DNA from: Capnocytophaga granulosa ATCC 51502
GTDB taxonomy: Bacteria > Bacteroidota > Bacteroidia > Flavobacteriales > Flavobacteriaceae
Length of the DNA: 64,000 bases
Direction of reading: 5' to 3'
NCBI RefSeq assembly: GCF_000411115.1
Contig: NZ_KE150260.1
Span: 15,824 to 79,823 of the forward strand
Translations under genes and position numbers: made by a program
In this document: positions 26,427 through 34,104 of the stretch, piece by piece
Numbering within the stretch: position 1 is the first letter of the stretch
Layout: each line of letters opens with the position of its first letter
The notes under the pieces: model-generated
The model's input: only the letters and a program-made list of their open reading frames with translations
Told to the model about the DNA's origin: nothing
Database searches by the model: none

Positions 26427-27284
26427 TCATTTATTAATAAATTCTTTTCGTAATTGCTCTAAATAATTAACCAAATCATTATGACTCATTAATTGACCTA
26501 ACATAGATATTACAAAAGCTAGATCTATTTTTTGATAGTTGTCCCCTCCAGCTTGTCCTAAAACCATAGAATGAGCGTTTTGATTTACTTTCCATTCTGT
26601 AATATGTGCTGTTTGTCCTCTATCGCTATAGATTGTCCAATTATCAAGATTCAGCCACAACTTATTAGATAAATCAGCTCCATAAAACCAATTATACTTA
26701 TTAAAAAAAACCATTCCTTTTACATTATTCAACTCATTTAAAGCTATGAATTTTAGTTCTATTCTATTTTTATCATAATCTTTTTTATATTCTTGATTTT
26801 GTTCTCTGTTATTATCTCGACCTTCATTATATCCTTTATCATATCCCTCATTATATCCCTCATCATATCCTTCATTATATCCCTCATCATATCCTTCATC
26901 ATATCCTTCATTTTGAACATCTTCATATCTTTCATTTAATCGATCTAATTTTTCATTTAATTGATCTAACCGCTGCTCCTCATAATACTCTCTTATTAAT
27001 TCTTGTCGTCTTCTCTCTTTTTCTTCTTTCTCTTGATAATATTTTTGCTCTTGCTCAAGTTCCTTTTCATACCTACCAGAAGAAACATCCACATTAAGAA
27101 TTTCTACATCTTGCCCATATAAATTCCATTCTTTAACAATATAAGATCTTAATGATTCTCTAGACATATGTTCATATGTATCTATTGTTTCATAATCAAT
27201 AACCCATTCTCCTTTTGCATAAACATCTCCATTTCCATCATATGTAACATACCTAGATCTATATTCTACTTCATATTTTGGCAT
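26427..27284 (-). CDS. Unknown protein with EGYD tetrapeptide repeats
   Basis: A 285-residue cytoplasmic protein of no recognised family. An N-terminal domain of about 75 residues (YEVEYRSRYVTYDGNGDVYA) is followed by a charged coiled coil, then by about eight repeats of four residues of the type EGYD/EGYN at roughly 125-155. A C-terminal domain ends with VISMLGQLMSHNDLVNYLEQ. The repeats are encoded by near-identical 12-bp units at about 26820-26920, so copy number can change by slippage. The gene is 25 bp downstream of the 74-residue protein gene. Confidence 0.65.
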   Translation of the reverse strand: MPKYEVEYRSRYVTYDGNGDVYAKGEWVIDYETIDTYEHMSRESLRSYIVKEWNLYGQDVEILNVDVSSGRYEKELEQEQKYYQEKEEKERRRQELIREYYEEQRLDQLNEKLDRLNERYEDVQNEGYDEGYDEGYNEGYDEGYNEGYDKGYNEGRDNNREQNQEYKKDYDKNRIELKFIALNELNNVKGMVFFNKYNWFYGADLSNKLWLNLDNWTIYSDRGQTAHITEWKVNQNAHSMVLGQAGGDNYQKIDLAFVISMLGQLMSHNDLVNYLEQLRKEFINK

Positions 27285-27309
27285 AATATTTTCTTTTACA
27301 TAAACACTC

Positions 27310-27534
27310 TCATATATAAATCACTTTTCTTCCTTCTATCCTACCTTCATAGACTTTCTTACCCTGCACATAGATAGCCCCCTCCCCATTATCTTCTGTA
27401 AAATGAACTTCACCATCCTTGTCGGTGTATTTGTCTTGAGTCATTCCTCTAAAGAATCCACTAAAAATGACCCCTACTCTCTTGTAGTAAGCAGGTTTTC
27501 CTGTACTACTTTCTATTACTTGTACTGTAAACAT
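27310..27534 (-). CDS. Small beta-rich (transthyretin/Ig-like) protein
   Basis: A 74-residue protein with no signal peptide, predicted all-beta: FTVQVIESSTGKPAYYKRVG, then YTDKDGEVHFTEDNGEGAIY and a final YEGRIEGRKVIYI. The pattern of a ligand- or protein-binding beta sandwich (modified-peptide D-x-D-G-x-x-x-F) resembles transthyretin-like or carboxypeptidase-regulatory-like domains. I have the impression that proteins like this occur near caspase-like genes in other bacteria, but cannot check it. It is second in the minus-strand cluster, after the caspase remnant. Confidence 0.6.
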   Translation of the reverse strand: MFTVQVIESSTGKPAYYKRVGVIFSGFFRGMTQDKYTDKDGEVHFTEDNGEGAIYVQGKKVYEGRIEGRKVIYI

Positions 27535-27588
27535 ATTTTTTTAGTATTTAATAATTAGACAATTTTGTATTAAAACTTTTCCCTTCAT

Positions 27589-27938
27589 TCAATATCTGTG
27601 ATGTTTGTTGGTTACGGCAGTATTGACAGTTACGAGTTCGTTGTGGTAGCACTTTTTTATATAATCCACCAACTCTCGAAGTGAAATGATATGATTCACA
27701 TCCCCTGCATCAGCATATCCTTTAAGCCCTTCTATTATTGCTTTGGCAAAAAATCCCATATTATTAGTCGTATCAACATAAGAAAACTCATTGTCACTAG
27801 ATCTCATCAGGATAGAAACATTAGGTAATTTTTTATTTCTGATATAATCGTCCTTACTTACTAATTTTGTTGAACTAACACAAGACATTATAAAAAAACA
27901 GCCCTAATAAAAAAAACTGATCTCGAAAAACACTTCAT
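27589..27938 (-). pseudogene. Truncated, frameshifted caspase-like (peptidase C14) lipoprotein
   Basis: The 99-codon frame at 27589-27888 encodes the C-terminal third of a caspase-type domain: VSILMRSSDNEFSYVD, then FFAKAIIEGLKGYADAGDVN and ISLRELVDYIKKCYHNE. The part carrying the catalytic His and Cys is missing. Upstream, an ATG at 27938 opens MKCFSRSVFFIRAVFL before a stop. A frameshift in the T run joins this to IMSCVSS, which together make a good lipoprotein signal with a lipobox. The gene thus appears to have lost its middle and shifted frame, but keeps a consensus promoter and heads the cluster that runs to 21.86 kb. Confidence 0.65.
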
Positions 27939-27998
27939 AGATTACTCTTTTACAAAATTAAACCCTCACTTAGATTTAATAAATATAAAAACTCCCTG

Positions 27999-28029
27999 CA
28001 AATATACGTCTTTTTCTTTTATTATACAA
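27999..28029 (-). promoter_or_regulatory. Consensus promoter of the caspase/AAA+ cluster
   Basis: On the minus strand, TTG (28029-28027) is followed by a 20-bp spacer and TATATTTG (28006-27999), a perfect fit to the Bacteroidetes promoter. The ATG of the caspase-like remnant follows 60 bp later. It probably drives the whole minus-strand gene set to 21.86 kb. Confidence 0.7.
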
Positions 28030-28070
28030 CTTTTTTACTAAATATTTTTTTTAACATTTATAGAAAATTA

Positions 28071-28259
28071 AGAAGAGACTGCCCAAAATCCTAAAATACT
28101 GCTTTTTGAAATATAAAATTTGCTCATATTGAGTATTTTATAAATTCTATTTTATTGATAATCAGATATTTTTAGTTTTTCATAGGAAAAAGTCTGCAAT
28201 AATGGAGTGTATAAGACAATTCTCCCCCCTAAAAACAAGACTTTTTCGGACAGTCTTCT
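28071..28259. mobile_element. MITE-like element, copy 1
   Basis: A 189-bp non-coding element. Its right end, read inward, is AGAAGACTGTCCGAAAAAGT and its left end is AGAAGAGACTGCCCAAAATC, so the two form imperfect terminal inverted repeats. Internal blocks CTGCTTTTTGAA and TATTGATAATCAG are shared, in the opposite orientation, with the element at 40774-40959. The ends resemble those of IS elements with GGCTGTCCGAAAAGTC termini. It carries no transposase. Confidence 0.65.
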
Positions 28260-28355
28260 GCTTTATTTCTCTATCTTTTATTGATTTAATTAATGTGAGT
28301 TCAACATAACAAAAATCTCCTACGGATTTCACGGATTATTATAAGATCAAAGGCC

Positions 28356-28673
28356 TTATTTATTCTTAAATTCAAGTGTTAAAAGTAACTTTTTGTATTT
28401 TCTCTTGGAAAGCTTCATAGCACTGTTGTCATAAGGAGACTATAGTTGTGCAGCCTCTAAGCCGTGTGCTTGTTCTTCTGCTAAATTAATAGAAGCCATA
28501 AACTGTTCTATTATCAGGAAGTCAAAGATTTCTTCTGCCTCATAAAAGTTCAGTTCATGTAAGCCCCTACCCTGTTGCTGGCCTTTGCCTAAGATAATGA
28601 ATAGTTCCATATCTTTAGGATTGGGATCATCAGTAGGTTGCCCAAAATCATAGCTGACACTTGAGTTGTTAAT
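28356..28673 (-). pseudogene. Small gene downstream of the FtsZ-like pair, with in-frame amber stop
   Basis: A minus-strand frame starts at an ATT that overlaps the stop of the FtsZ-like gene (first ATG at 28610) and reads SVSYDFGQPTDDPNPKDMEL, then FIILGKGQQQGRGLHELNFY and FMASINLAEEQAHGLEAAQL to a TAG at 28440-28442. The same frame then continues for 27 plausible codons (SPYDNSAMKLSKRKYKK) to a TAA at 28356. Either the 56-residue protein from 28610 is the product, or this is a longer gene broken by a nonsense mutation. The family is not recognised. Confidence 0.45.
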
Positions 28674-29235
28674 TTATCTGTTCTTTTATATATTCATCTA
28701 TCAAAGGATTCATGTGATTCCAAAGAATATAGTCATCTAATGCCTCAAAGTAATGTCGTAGAGGATATTTCCCAAAGAAAGTCTTCAGGTCATCTTGATA
28801 TACAACTTCTAAGTGGTCTATAGCACAAGTTCTCAACTCATCTAAGGCAATCTGTGCTATATTTTTTCTATATCCCCCCTCATAGGTAGCGGGGAAAGCT
28901 ACTACCACATAGGTAGGAATACCCATTGAATGTGCTGCTTTTGCTATAAGTGGTGTAATCTTTGAGCCAGTCTGCCCTCCTAATGAAGTATAAAGGAATA
29001 AACGCTTTACACCAAGTAGCATTTCTTCTATGTTAGGTGTTTGAGAAAGATTGTATTCGAGAAAGGTATAGGAAGCTCTTAGCTTTTGCTTTGCATTTGC
29101 TAAAAAATTAACTCCTCCCCCGCCTACTCCTATAAGAGTGATTTCCTGAGAGATAGCTTCAATTGCTTTTGCTCTTTTTTCGTAGTCAGATTGATATTTT
29201 TCCAACTCTTTGATAGGCGATGTATTATTTGTCAT
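28669..29235 (-). CDS. FtsZ-like protein A: stand-alone GTPase domain
   Basis: A 188-residue protein that matches the N-terminal nucleotide-binding domain of FtsZ/tubulin. The glycine loop is LIGVGGGGVNFL at 34-45. The tubulin signature GGGTGTG appears as LGGQTGSK at 85-92. The region AHSMGIPTYVVVAFPATYEG aligns with the FtsZ strand leading to TKPF-x-x-EG. After helix H7-like sequence (HYFEALDDYILWN) the protein simply ends. It therefore lacks the T7 loop and the C-terminal domain of the usual 350-400-residue FtsZ. The second FtsZ-like gene lies 18 bp upstream and carries just those parts. Function is unknown; binding of GTP is inferred from the loop. Confidence 0.78.
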   Translation of the reverse strand: MTNNTSPIKELEKYQSDYEKRAKAIEAISQEITLIGVGGGGVNFLANAKQKLRASYTFLEYNLSQTPNIEEMLLGVKRLFLYTSLGGQTGSKITPLIAKAAHSMGIPTYVVVAFPATYEGGYRKNIAQIALDELRTCAIDHLEVVYQDDLKTFFGKYPLRHYFEALDDYILWNHMNPLIDEYIKEQIN

Positions 29236-29253
29236 AATTCAGATATTTTTAAA

Positions 29254-30042
29254 TTACTTCTTTACAGTGATGAGTAGTACAACCACAAGGCTATTTCCTA
29301 ATAATGGTTTTGTTTGGTCTTCAATAGAAACAGCCGTTGGACAGTCAATAGGAATCTCTTTCCGTATAGACTCTGCTATTTCTACTATTTCTTCTTTGCC
29401 AGCCTTCTTCCTGCCACTAGAGAAGACACGTACAACAAGCGACTGGGCCTCCCTAAGACTCTTTATAGGAAGTGCAGAAGCTTTTATAGACACTTTTGCA
29501 GAGGTCAGTGCAGTGGTAATAGCTTGTTGAGCACGGGACTTCGCACTGCCTTTCCCTGATGCTACATGGGTTACAAAACCTTTTCTTGGGTTCTCTATTA
29601 CATCTCGAAATTGATTATAATCATCAGAGAAATAGCTGATACAATTGTCGATGATAGAAAGTACCCTCGGATAGGAATCCTCTTCTTTTACAACATATAT
29701 ACCATCTAAGGATTGGCGGAATGACTTCAATTCTTCTGATTGGGTAGCCTTCTGCTTTTCTGAGATAAGAACACCTATAGTGGCAATCCCCAGCTCCTTA
29801 CATAACTGGGTTATAGTTACAGATTCTGTGATAATTTCATTCGCATAAGTAACAAAGAATACCAGCTCTGTTTCGTCTTCTAAGATGGTTCCTATTTGCT
29901 CCTCTGTATACGCTCTCTCCTTATCTAAGAACACATAGTCTGCGCCTTTAAGAGTATTTTCTTTTTCTATAAAGGTTATGGCTTCAGCACTCTTCTTCCC
30001 GAAGCCAACAACCTTAATGGGGGTTGATTTCTTAGTCTTCAT
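29254..30042 (-). CDS. FtsZ-like protein B: no GTP loop, with T7/C-terminal half
   Basis: A 262-residue FtsZ-fold protein. The N-terminal half keeps the Rossmann pattern (KVVGFGKKSAEAITFI, QLCKELGIATIGVLIS) but the glycine loops for GTP are gone. From residue 139 it aligns with FtsZ from the T7 loop on: SDDYNQFRDVIEN, then HVASGKGSAKSRAQQAITTA (the SRA-x-x-A helix) and a C-terminal sheet ending SLVVVLLITVKK. It is thus complementary to protein A. The pair is preceded by promoter site A, which carries the shared CATAC direct repeat. It is likely to be the partner that supplies the T7 face; this is inference. Confidence 0.72.
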   Translation of the reverse strand: MKTKKSTPIKVVGFGKKSAEAITFIEKENTLKGADYVFLDKERAYTEEQIGTILEDETELVFFVTYANEIITESVTITQLCKELGIATIGVLISEKQKATQSEELKSFRQSLDGIYVVKEEDSYPRVLSIIDNCISYFSDDYNQFRDVIENPRKGFVTHVASGKGSAKSRAQQAITTALTSAKVSIKASALPIKSLREAQSLVVRVFSSGRKKAGKEEIVEIAESIRKEIPIDCPTAVSIEDQTKPLLGNSLVVVLLITVKK

Positions 30043-30087
30043 AATAAAAATTATTTTTAAAGTTATACATAGCTTCTAATAACAGTA

Positions 30088-30132
30088 CAAATATAAAGCG
30101 AATTTTTGAGGTATTTTGTATGAGTTCGTATG
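30088..30132 (-). promoter_or_regulatory. Promoter site A: CATAC direct repeat plus -7 box (FtsZ-like pair)
   Basis: On the minus strand, CATACGAACTCATAC (30132-30118) is followed after 22 bp by TATATTTG (30095-30088), a perfect -7 box. The start of FtsZ-like gene B is 45 bp further. An inverted partial copy (ATACCAACTCGTA on the plus strand, 30140-30152) lies 7 bp upstream, inside the end of the preceding gene, making an imperfect dyad. Three other sites in the window have the same arrangement. Confidence 0.8.
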
Positions 30133-30137
30133 CTCCT

Positions 30138-30692
30138 CTATACCAACTCGTAAAGCTCAAGCTCTATAAGTACCTTATCCCTAAGTAGTTGAAAATGTGC
30201 TATTCTATCCTTCATCGACTGAGAAAGCACAAACTCCTGTTCATCTTCTTCTGCTATGCTGTCAACAAAGAATCTTATTTGCTCGCTAAGGAATACATAG
30301 TGGAGATCAAAGATCTGAAAAAGCCACAATTCGAATAAGGTTCTATCTACCATCTGTCCCTCCTCACTACCCTTTACGATCATATGTAAGTCTATGAGTT
30401 GCTGGCTGTTCTGTAACTCTATTTTGAAATAGTATTCTATAGAGTTAGAAGCAAAGATTAATCGGTATAGCAAGTCCCAATCGAAAACATCTCCATACCC
30501 AGAAGCATCATGACAAACAAAAGGAAGGGTATCGAACTTAGAGAGATATCTTTTGTATATCTCCGACTCCCTAAAGTCTTTTCCCCTAAGGGTTCCAAAA
30601 TAAGTATCATACTCAGCGAGTTCTTCTTTTAGGTCTTCTTCCTTGTATAGTTCTTCGATGACCCAATTAATAAAAGGGCTTTCTTCTTCCAT
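30138..30692 (-). CDS. Unknown acidic protein, partner of the ClpX-like gene
   Basis: A 184-residue acidic, mostly helical cytoplasmic protein with no recognised family. The N-terminus is strongly acidic (YKEEDLKEELAEYDTYFG). The centre has FVCHDASGYGDVFDWDLLYR and the C-terminus HFQLLRDKVLIELELYELV. It starts 11 bp after the ClpX-like gene, so the two are co-transcribed from promoter site B. A role as adaptor or substrate carrier for the ATPase is possible by analogy with ClpX adaptors, but is only a positional inference. Confidence 0.65.
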   Translation of the reverse strand: MEEESPFINWVIEELYKEEDLKEELAEYDTYFGTLRGKDFRESEIYKRYLSKFDTLPFVCHDASGYGDVFDWDLLYRLIFASNSIEYYFKIELQNSQQLIDLHMIVKGSEEGQMVDRTLFELWLFQIFDLHYVFLSEQIRFFVDSIAEEDEQEFVLSQSMKDRIAHFQLLRDKVLIELELYELV

Positions 30693-30703
30693 GGTGAGTT
30701 ATT

Positions 30704-32008
30704 TTAATGGTTTATTCTTTTCTTTAAGTAAGGTAGATCGATACAGAGTTTTCTGCTCTCTGTAGTCTCTGTAGGGATTTGCACCTGTTGCATATCCTGT
30801 TGGAGAATTTCCCAAAGCAGGCTGTTGAGCCCTCTAACACCCAACTGCTTATCGGCAGCATAGGAGGCTAATTTCTGTATGGCTTTTTCCTCTACCTTTA
30901 GGGTAGTATTATGCAGTTTGAAAAAATGCTCATAGCTGCGCAAGGGAGAGGAATCACCCAATAAAATTTCTTTTAATATAGCAGGAGTAATAGGCTTAAG
31001 GGCTACAAAATCATTGATACGCCCCAGTATCTCTCGTTTTTTGATAACCTTGAGGAAATCCTCACGAGTGGCCTTATCATAGAAAGTGCCTTCCTTTTTG
31101 CCTGTCTTTGTCTCTGGTGACACAAACCCATTTATTCTTGCTTTATTGAGTTGATCAAAAACACCTGTAAAAAGGAATAGTATTTTCTTAGTAGAAATAG
31201 TATGACTGACCTTACTATTATAGTAAGAAGTGGAAAAAGTGGCCTTGCCATTGTCATCAATAAGATTGAGCAATTCATTGATAATTCTATCATTATAAGT
31301 ACCACTATAGAAGAGTTTGTCAAACTCATCGAAGAGGATAACTGATTGTTCTACTGCCGCAAGGTTTTGGCCGGTTCGCTGGTAAATCTCTGCAAATACA
31401 TCCGTCAGGGAAGCACCTACGATTCCTTCTTGTACGACAGAATTGCAATTAATAACACCGAACTCACTGCCCAATACATCGGCCAGTACCTGTACACTAT
31501 AGGTCTTACCGACCCCTGTAGGCCCATAGGCCAAGAGATTCGCTTTAGGCAACGAAAGATCCGAAGTGCGTAGTCGCTTATAGTGGGTATAGAGACATAA
31601 GGAAAGCTTCTTAAGGTAGGCATCTTGGCCTTTTACATATTTTTGAGCATAAGCATATAGGGTCGTAGGAGTGATAAAATCCTCTCCTATATCTAAGAAA
31701 GACAAGTGCGTACGCTTGCACAATTTCTTTATCTGAGAGAGGGGCACCTCCTCTATATAGGTCATCCAATTCTTCAGATAAGCCTTGGCCTGCTGGCAAC
31801 ATTGCTGATAGCGGTCAGTCCCTTGTAGCTTACTCACTTCCTCGGCAAAGCCCAAGAGGTGCTGTTCCAGTTTCTGTTGGAGGTTCTTTTTAAGTGCCTC
31901 GCTCTTATTAGGTAATCCCTCCAAGGTACGCTTTACAAAAGGAAAGTCCAAGGAAGTATTCGTAAGGAGCAGTTCTTTGATTTGGGTATCTATATTTTGC
32001 ATTTCCAT
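30704..32008 (-). CDS. ClpX-like AAA+ ATPase without the zinc-binding domain
   Basis: A 434-residue protein unfoldase of the ClpX/HslU type. The first 120 residues are a helical extension unrelated to ClpX's zinc-binding domain. The AAA+ module has Walker A GPTGVGKT at 162-169, Walker B VILFDEFDKL at 223-232, and sensor 2 in LGVRGLNSLLWEILQQ (ClpX GARGL). The ClpP-docking IGF loop is not obvious. Canonical ClpX acts on FtsZ in several bacteria, so its presence next to two FtsZ-like genes is suggestive. It has its own promoter with the shared direct repeat (site B). Confidence 0.85.
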   Translation of the reverse strand: MEMQNIDTQIKELLLTNTSLDFPFVKRTLEGLPNKSEALKKNLQQKLEQHLLGFAEEVSKLQGTDRYQQCCQQAKAYLKNWMTYIEEVPLSQIKKLCKRTHLSFLDIGEDFITPTTLYAYAQKYVKGQDAYLKKLSLCLYTHYKRLRTSDLSLPKANLLAYGPTGVGKTYSVQVLADVLGSEFGVINCNSVVQEGIVGASLTDVFAEIYQRTGQNLAAVEQSVILFDEFDKLFYSGTYNDRIINELLNLIDDNGKATFSTSYYNSKVSHTISTKKILFLFTGVFDQLNKARINGFVSPETKTGKKEGTFYDKATREDFLKVIKKREILGRINDFVALKPITPAILKEILLGDSSPLRSYEHFFKLHNTTLKVEEKAIQKLASYAADKQLGVRGLNSLLWEILQQDMQQVQIPTETTESRKLCIDLPYLKKRINH

Positions 32009-32027
32009 AGTGTGGTTCTTTTGGAAT

Positions 32028-32071
32028 GCAAGTTACGTTTTTCTTAGCCGATAGGGGTATGAGTTGGTATG
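32028..32071 (-). promoter_or_regulatory. Promoter site B: CATAC direct repeat plus -7 box (ClpX-like gene)
   Basis: On the minus strand, CATACCAACTCATAC (32071-32057) is followed after 21 bp by TAACTTGC (32035-32028), one mismatch from TAnnTTTG. The start codon of the ClpX-like gene is 19 bp downstream. The layout matches sites A, C and D. Confidence 0.75.
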
Positions 32072-32088
32072 AGCTATTCGGATCGCAA

Positions 32089-34104
32089 TTATTTTATTTT
32101 ATTGTATAAGTCAGGTACATTATTTCTAAAGAATATTCGTTCTTCAAAAGTAAGGGCTATATCTTGTAGGTTATTTATAGTTCTTCTACCTGTATTTGCG
32201 GTTAAGCGTAAGCATTTACTGGTAATTCTATTATCAGGTTTTTTATAGGTTTCATTTTTATCAAACTTATACTTTATCAAAAAATAATTAACTGCTGCTA
32301 TTTTATGTTTTCTTATCAAATCCTCTTCTGAAAATTCTTTTTCTATCCAATAATATAAATAAATAGCAAAACGACGTACAATTAGTTTATCTATAAAAGT
32401 ATCTTCATCCTTTATAAAGTTCAATATCCTCATTTCATTTTTTAATTCATTGAAAATAGATGATCTTTCTTTATCTTCTAATTGATTATATACATCATCT
32501 ATTTTAGATTGGATATTTTTTCCTATTATTAATGCTTCTATTTTATTAAATATGTTTTTTTCTCTTTCACTCCCTCTTTTTACCACCCCTTCTAACTTCC
32601 CTCTAATATTTATTTTAGTATTTCCATCTAACATTCCTTTATTTTTTATTCTATCAAAAATTTTTCCTATCCATTCTTTTATATATACATCATTAGGATA
32701 TCCTTCATATATATTATTCCATTCTTCTTTATATCCTGTTATTTTATTTAATATTCCTATTGTAGTTGGAGCTTTATATACATTAGAGGTTGTATTATTG
32801 TTTATTTCATTTTTAAAACTATTTATAAGCTTTATAGCTCCTTTATCTATCTTTTCAAGCGCTTCTTTCCGCATCAAAAGCCACTTATAAAACTCAAAGA
32901 GTTTTTCACTTCCAAAGGCATTGACCTTAAGTCTTTCTTCGGTATCGGCCGCCCAATAGTGGAGTTTCTGGATAAAATTGGCACGCTGTTCTGCTGTCGA
33001 GAGCACCAATTGCTTATTCTCAGGAACAATCAGTATAGGGCTAAGGCTGGAGATCCGATGCTGGAACATTCTGGGAAGCTCTGAAAGTGCTATAAATACA
33101 CAGTAATGCCCCATAGCAACCACCTTCTCTATAAAACGGTAGCCCTGAGGTTGGGTCATCGTGCGCTGAGAAAGAGCAGCAGAAGGATTATCCCAAATGC
33201 GAAAATCCACAATCACTACCTTATAAGTATTATTAGTATCTGCTTTTATCTCAGCTAAGGCCTCTACTGTATTGGTGTGATGGGTCAGTATTATTTTATC
33301 CTTAGCCTCCACTTTAAATTCTTTTAGAATATTTTCATCATCTTCTAAAATGAGTACATGAGGCTTTTGCTTATCAGTAGCTGTGTTTTCCTTTGGAAGA
33401 GAAAGTATAGCATCGGTAAAGAGTTTTTCTGCTTCGGTACAGATATTCCTAATTTCTTCTTCAGTGGCACTATCCAATAGTTCAAGTAGCTGTTTTTTCT
33501 CAGTACTTTCAGCGGCGGTTTGCAAGATCTGTTCAAGCCATTTTCTATAATATTTAATCTTTTCCTGTTTTACATCATGCCTAATAAGCGCTAACATTCC
33601 CTTTGGATTAGCAAACTGATAAGCATCTTCTTTCTCAAGAGGCAACACTCGCTCCATCTTATAGAAAGCTTCCAAATCTGCATTACTTGGCCCTGTTGTT
33701 GAAAGTTGAATAAAATGATATCCTAAGGTATATAAGGAAATAATTTGCATATCGGGATAGCTGTCGATTATATCCTTTTTTGGCAAAAAAGAAAGGAATA
33801 GTACAGGAATATCTATCTCTCTATTCAAGCATATTTCTCTTTGTACCAATCTCACTCCCCAATGTTCCTTCGCCTCATGTAGCTTTCCTTGTCCATCTTG
33901 CCAAGTAAGCTGACAGAGTACTACTAAAGCAGCATATTCACTACTTTTTATAGCCTCTCGTTTCTTTTCAAAAGAAGGCCAATCATACACAAAGTCTATC
34001 GCTCCTATCCTATCTTTTGAGAAAAAACTATTTTGAAAATAGTTTTCTATCTCATCCTTTTCTTTATACTTATTAAAGCATAATAAAATTTTTCTATTTA
34101 TCAT
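32089..34104 (-). CDS. Double-receiver signalling protein, 671 residues
   Basis: The N-terminal domain (1-190) is a degenerate receiver-like fold (ILLCFNKYKEKDEIENYF, ALVVLCQLTWQ) related to the N-terminus of the next gene. A second receiver at about 250-370 looks functional: VLILEDDEN acidic cluster, VVIVDFRIWD with the acceptor aspartate near 296, then CVFIALSE. The C-terminal 270 residues are an unrecognised helical domain, with a possible helix-turn-helix-like end (RLTANTGRRTINNLQDIAL). The 3' part of the gene (32.1-32.87 kb) is far more AT-rich than the 5' part, suggesting a swapped output domain. Its start overlaps the previous gene by 11 bp. Confidence 0.72.
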   Translation of the reverse strand: MINRKILLCFNKYKEKDEIENYFQNSFFSKDRIGAIDFVYDWPSFEKKREAIKSSEYAALVVLCQLTWQDGQGKLHEAKEHWGVRLVQREICLNREIDIPVLFLSFLPKKDIIDSYPDMQIISLYTLGYHFIQLSTTGPSNADLEAFYKMERVLPLEKEDAYQFANPKGMLALIRHDVKQEKIKYYRKWLEQILQTAAESTEKKQLLELLDSATEEEIRNICTEAEKLFTDAILSLPKENTATDKQKPHVLILEDDENILKEFKVEAKDKIILTHHTNTVEALAEIKADTNNTYKVVIVDFRIWDNPSAALSQRTMTQPQGYRFIEKVVAMGHYCVFIALSELPRMFQHRISSLSPILIVPENKQLVLSTAEQRANFIQKLHYWAADTEERLKVNAFGSEKLFEFYKWLLMRKEALEKIDKGAIKLINSFKNEINNNTTSNVYKAPTTIGILNKITGYKEEWNNIYEGYPNDVYIKEWIGKIFDRIKNKGMLDGNTKINIRGKLEGVVKRGSEREKNIFNKIEALIIGKNIQSKIDDVYNQLEDKERSSIFNELKNEMRILNFIKDEDTFIDKLIVRRFAIYLYYWIEKEFSEEDLIRKHKIAAVNYFLIKYKFDKNETYKKPDNRITSKCLRLTANTGRRTINNLQDIALTFEERIFFRNNVPDLYNKIK

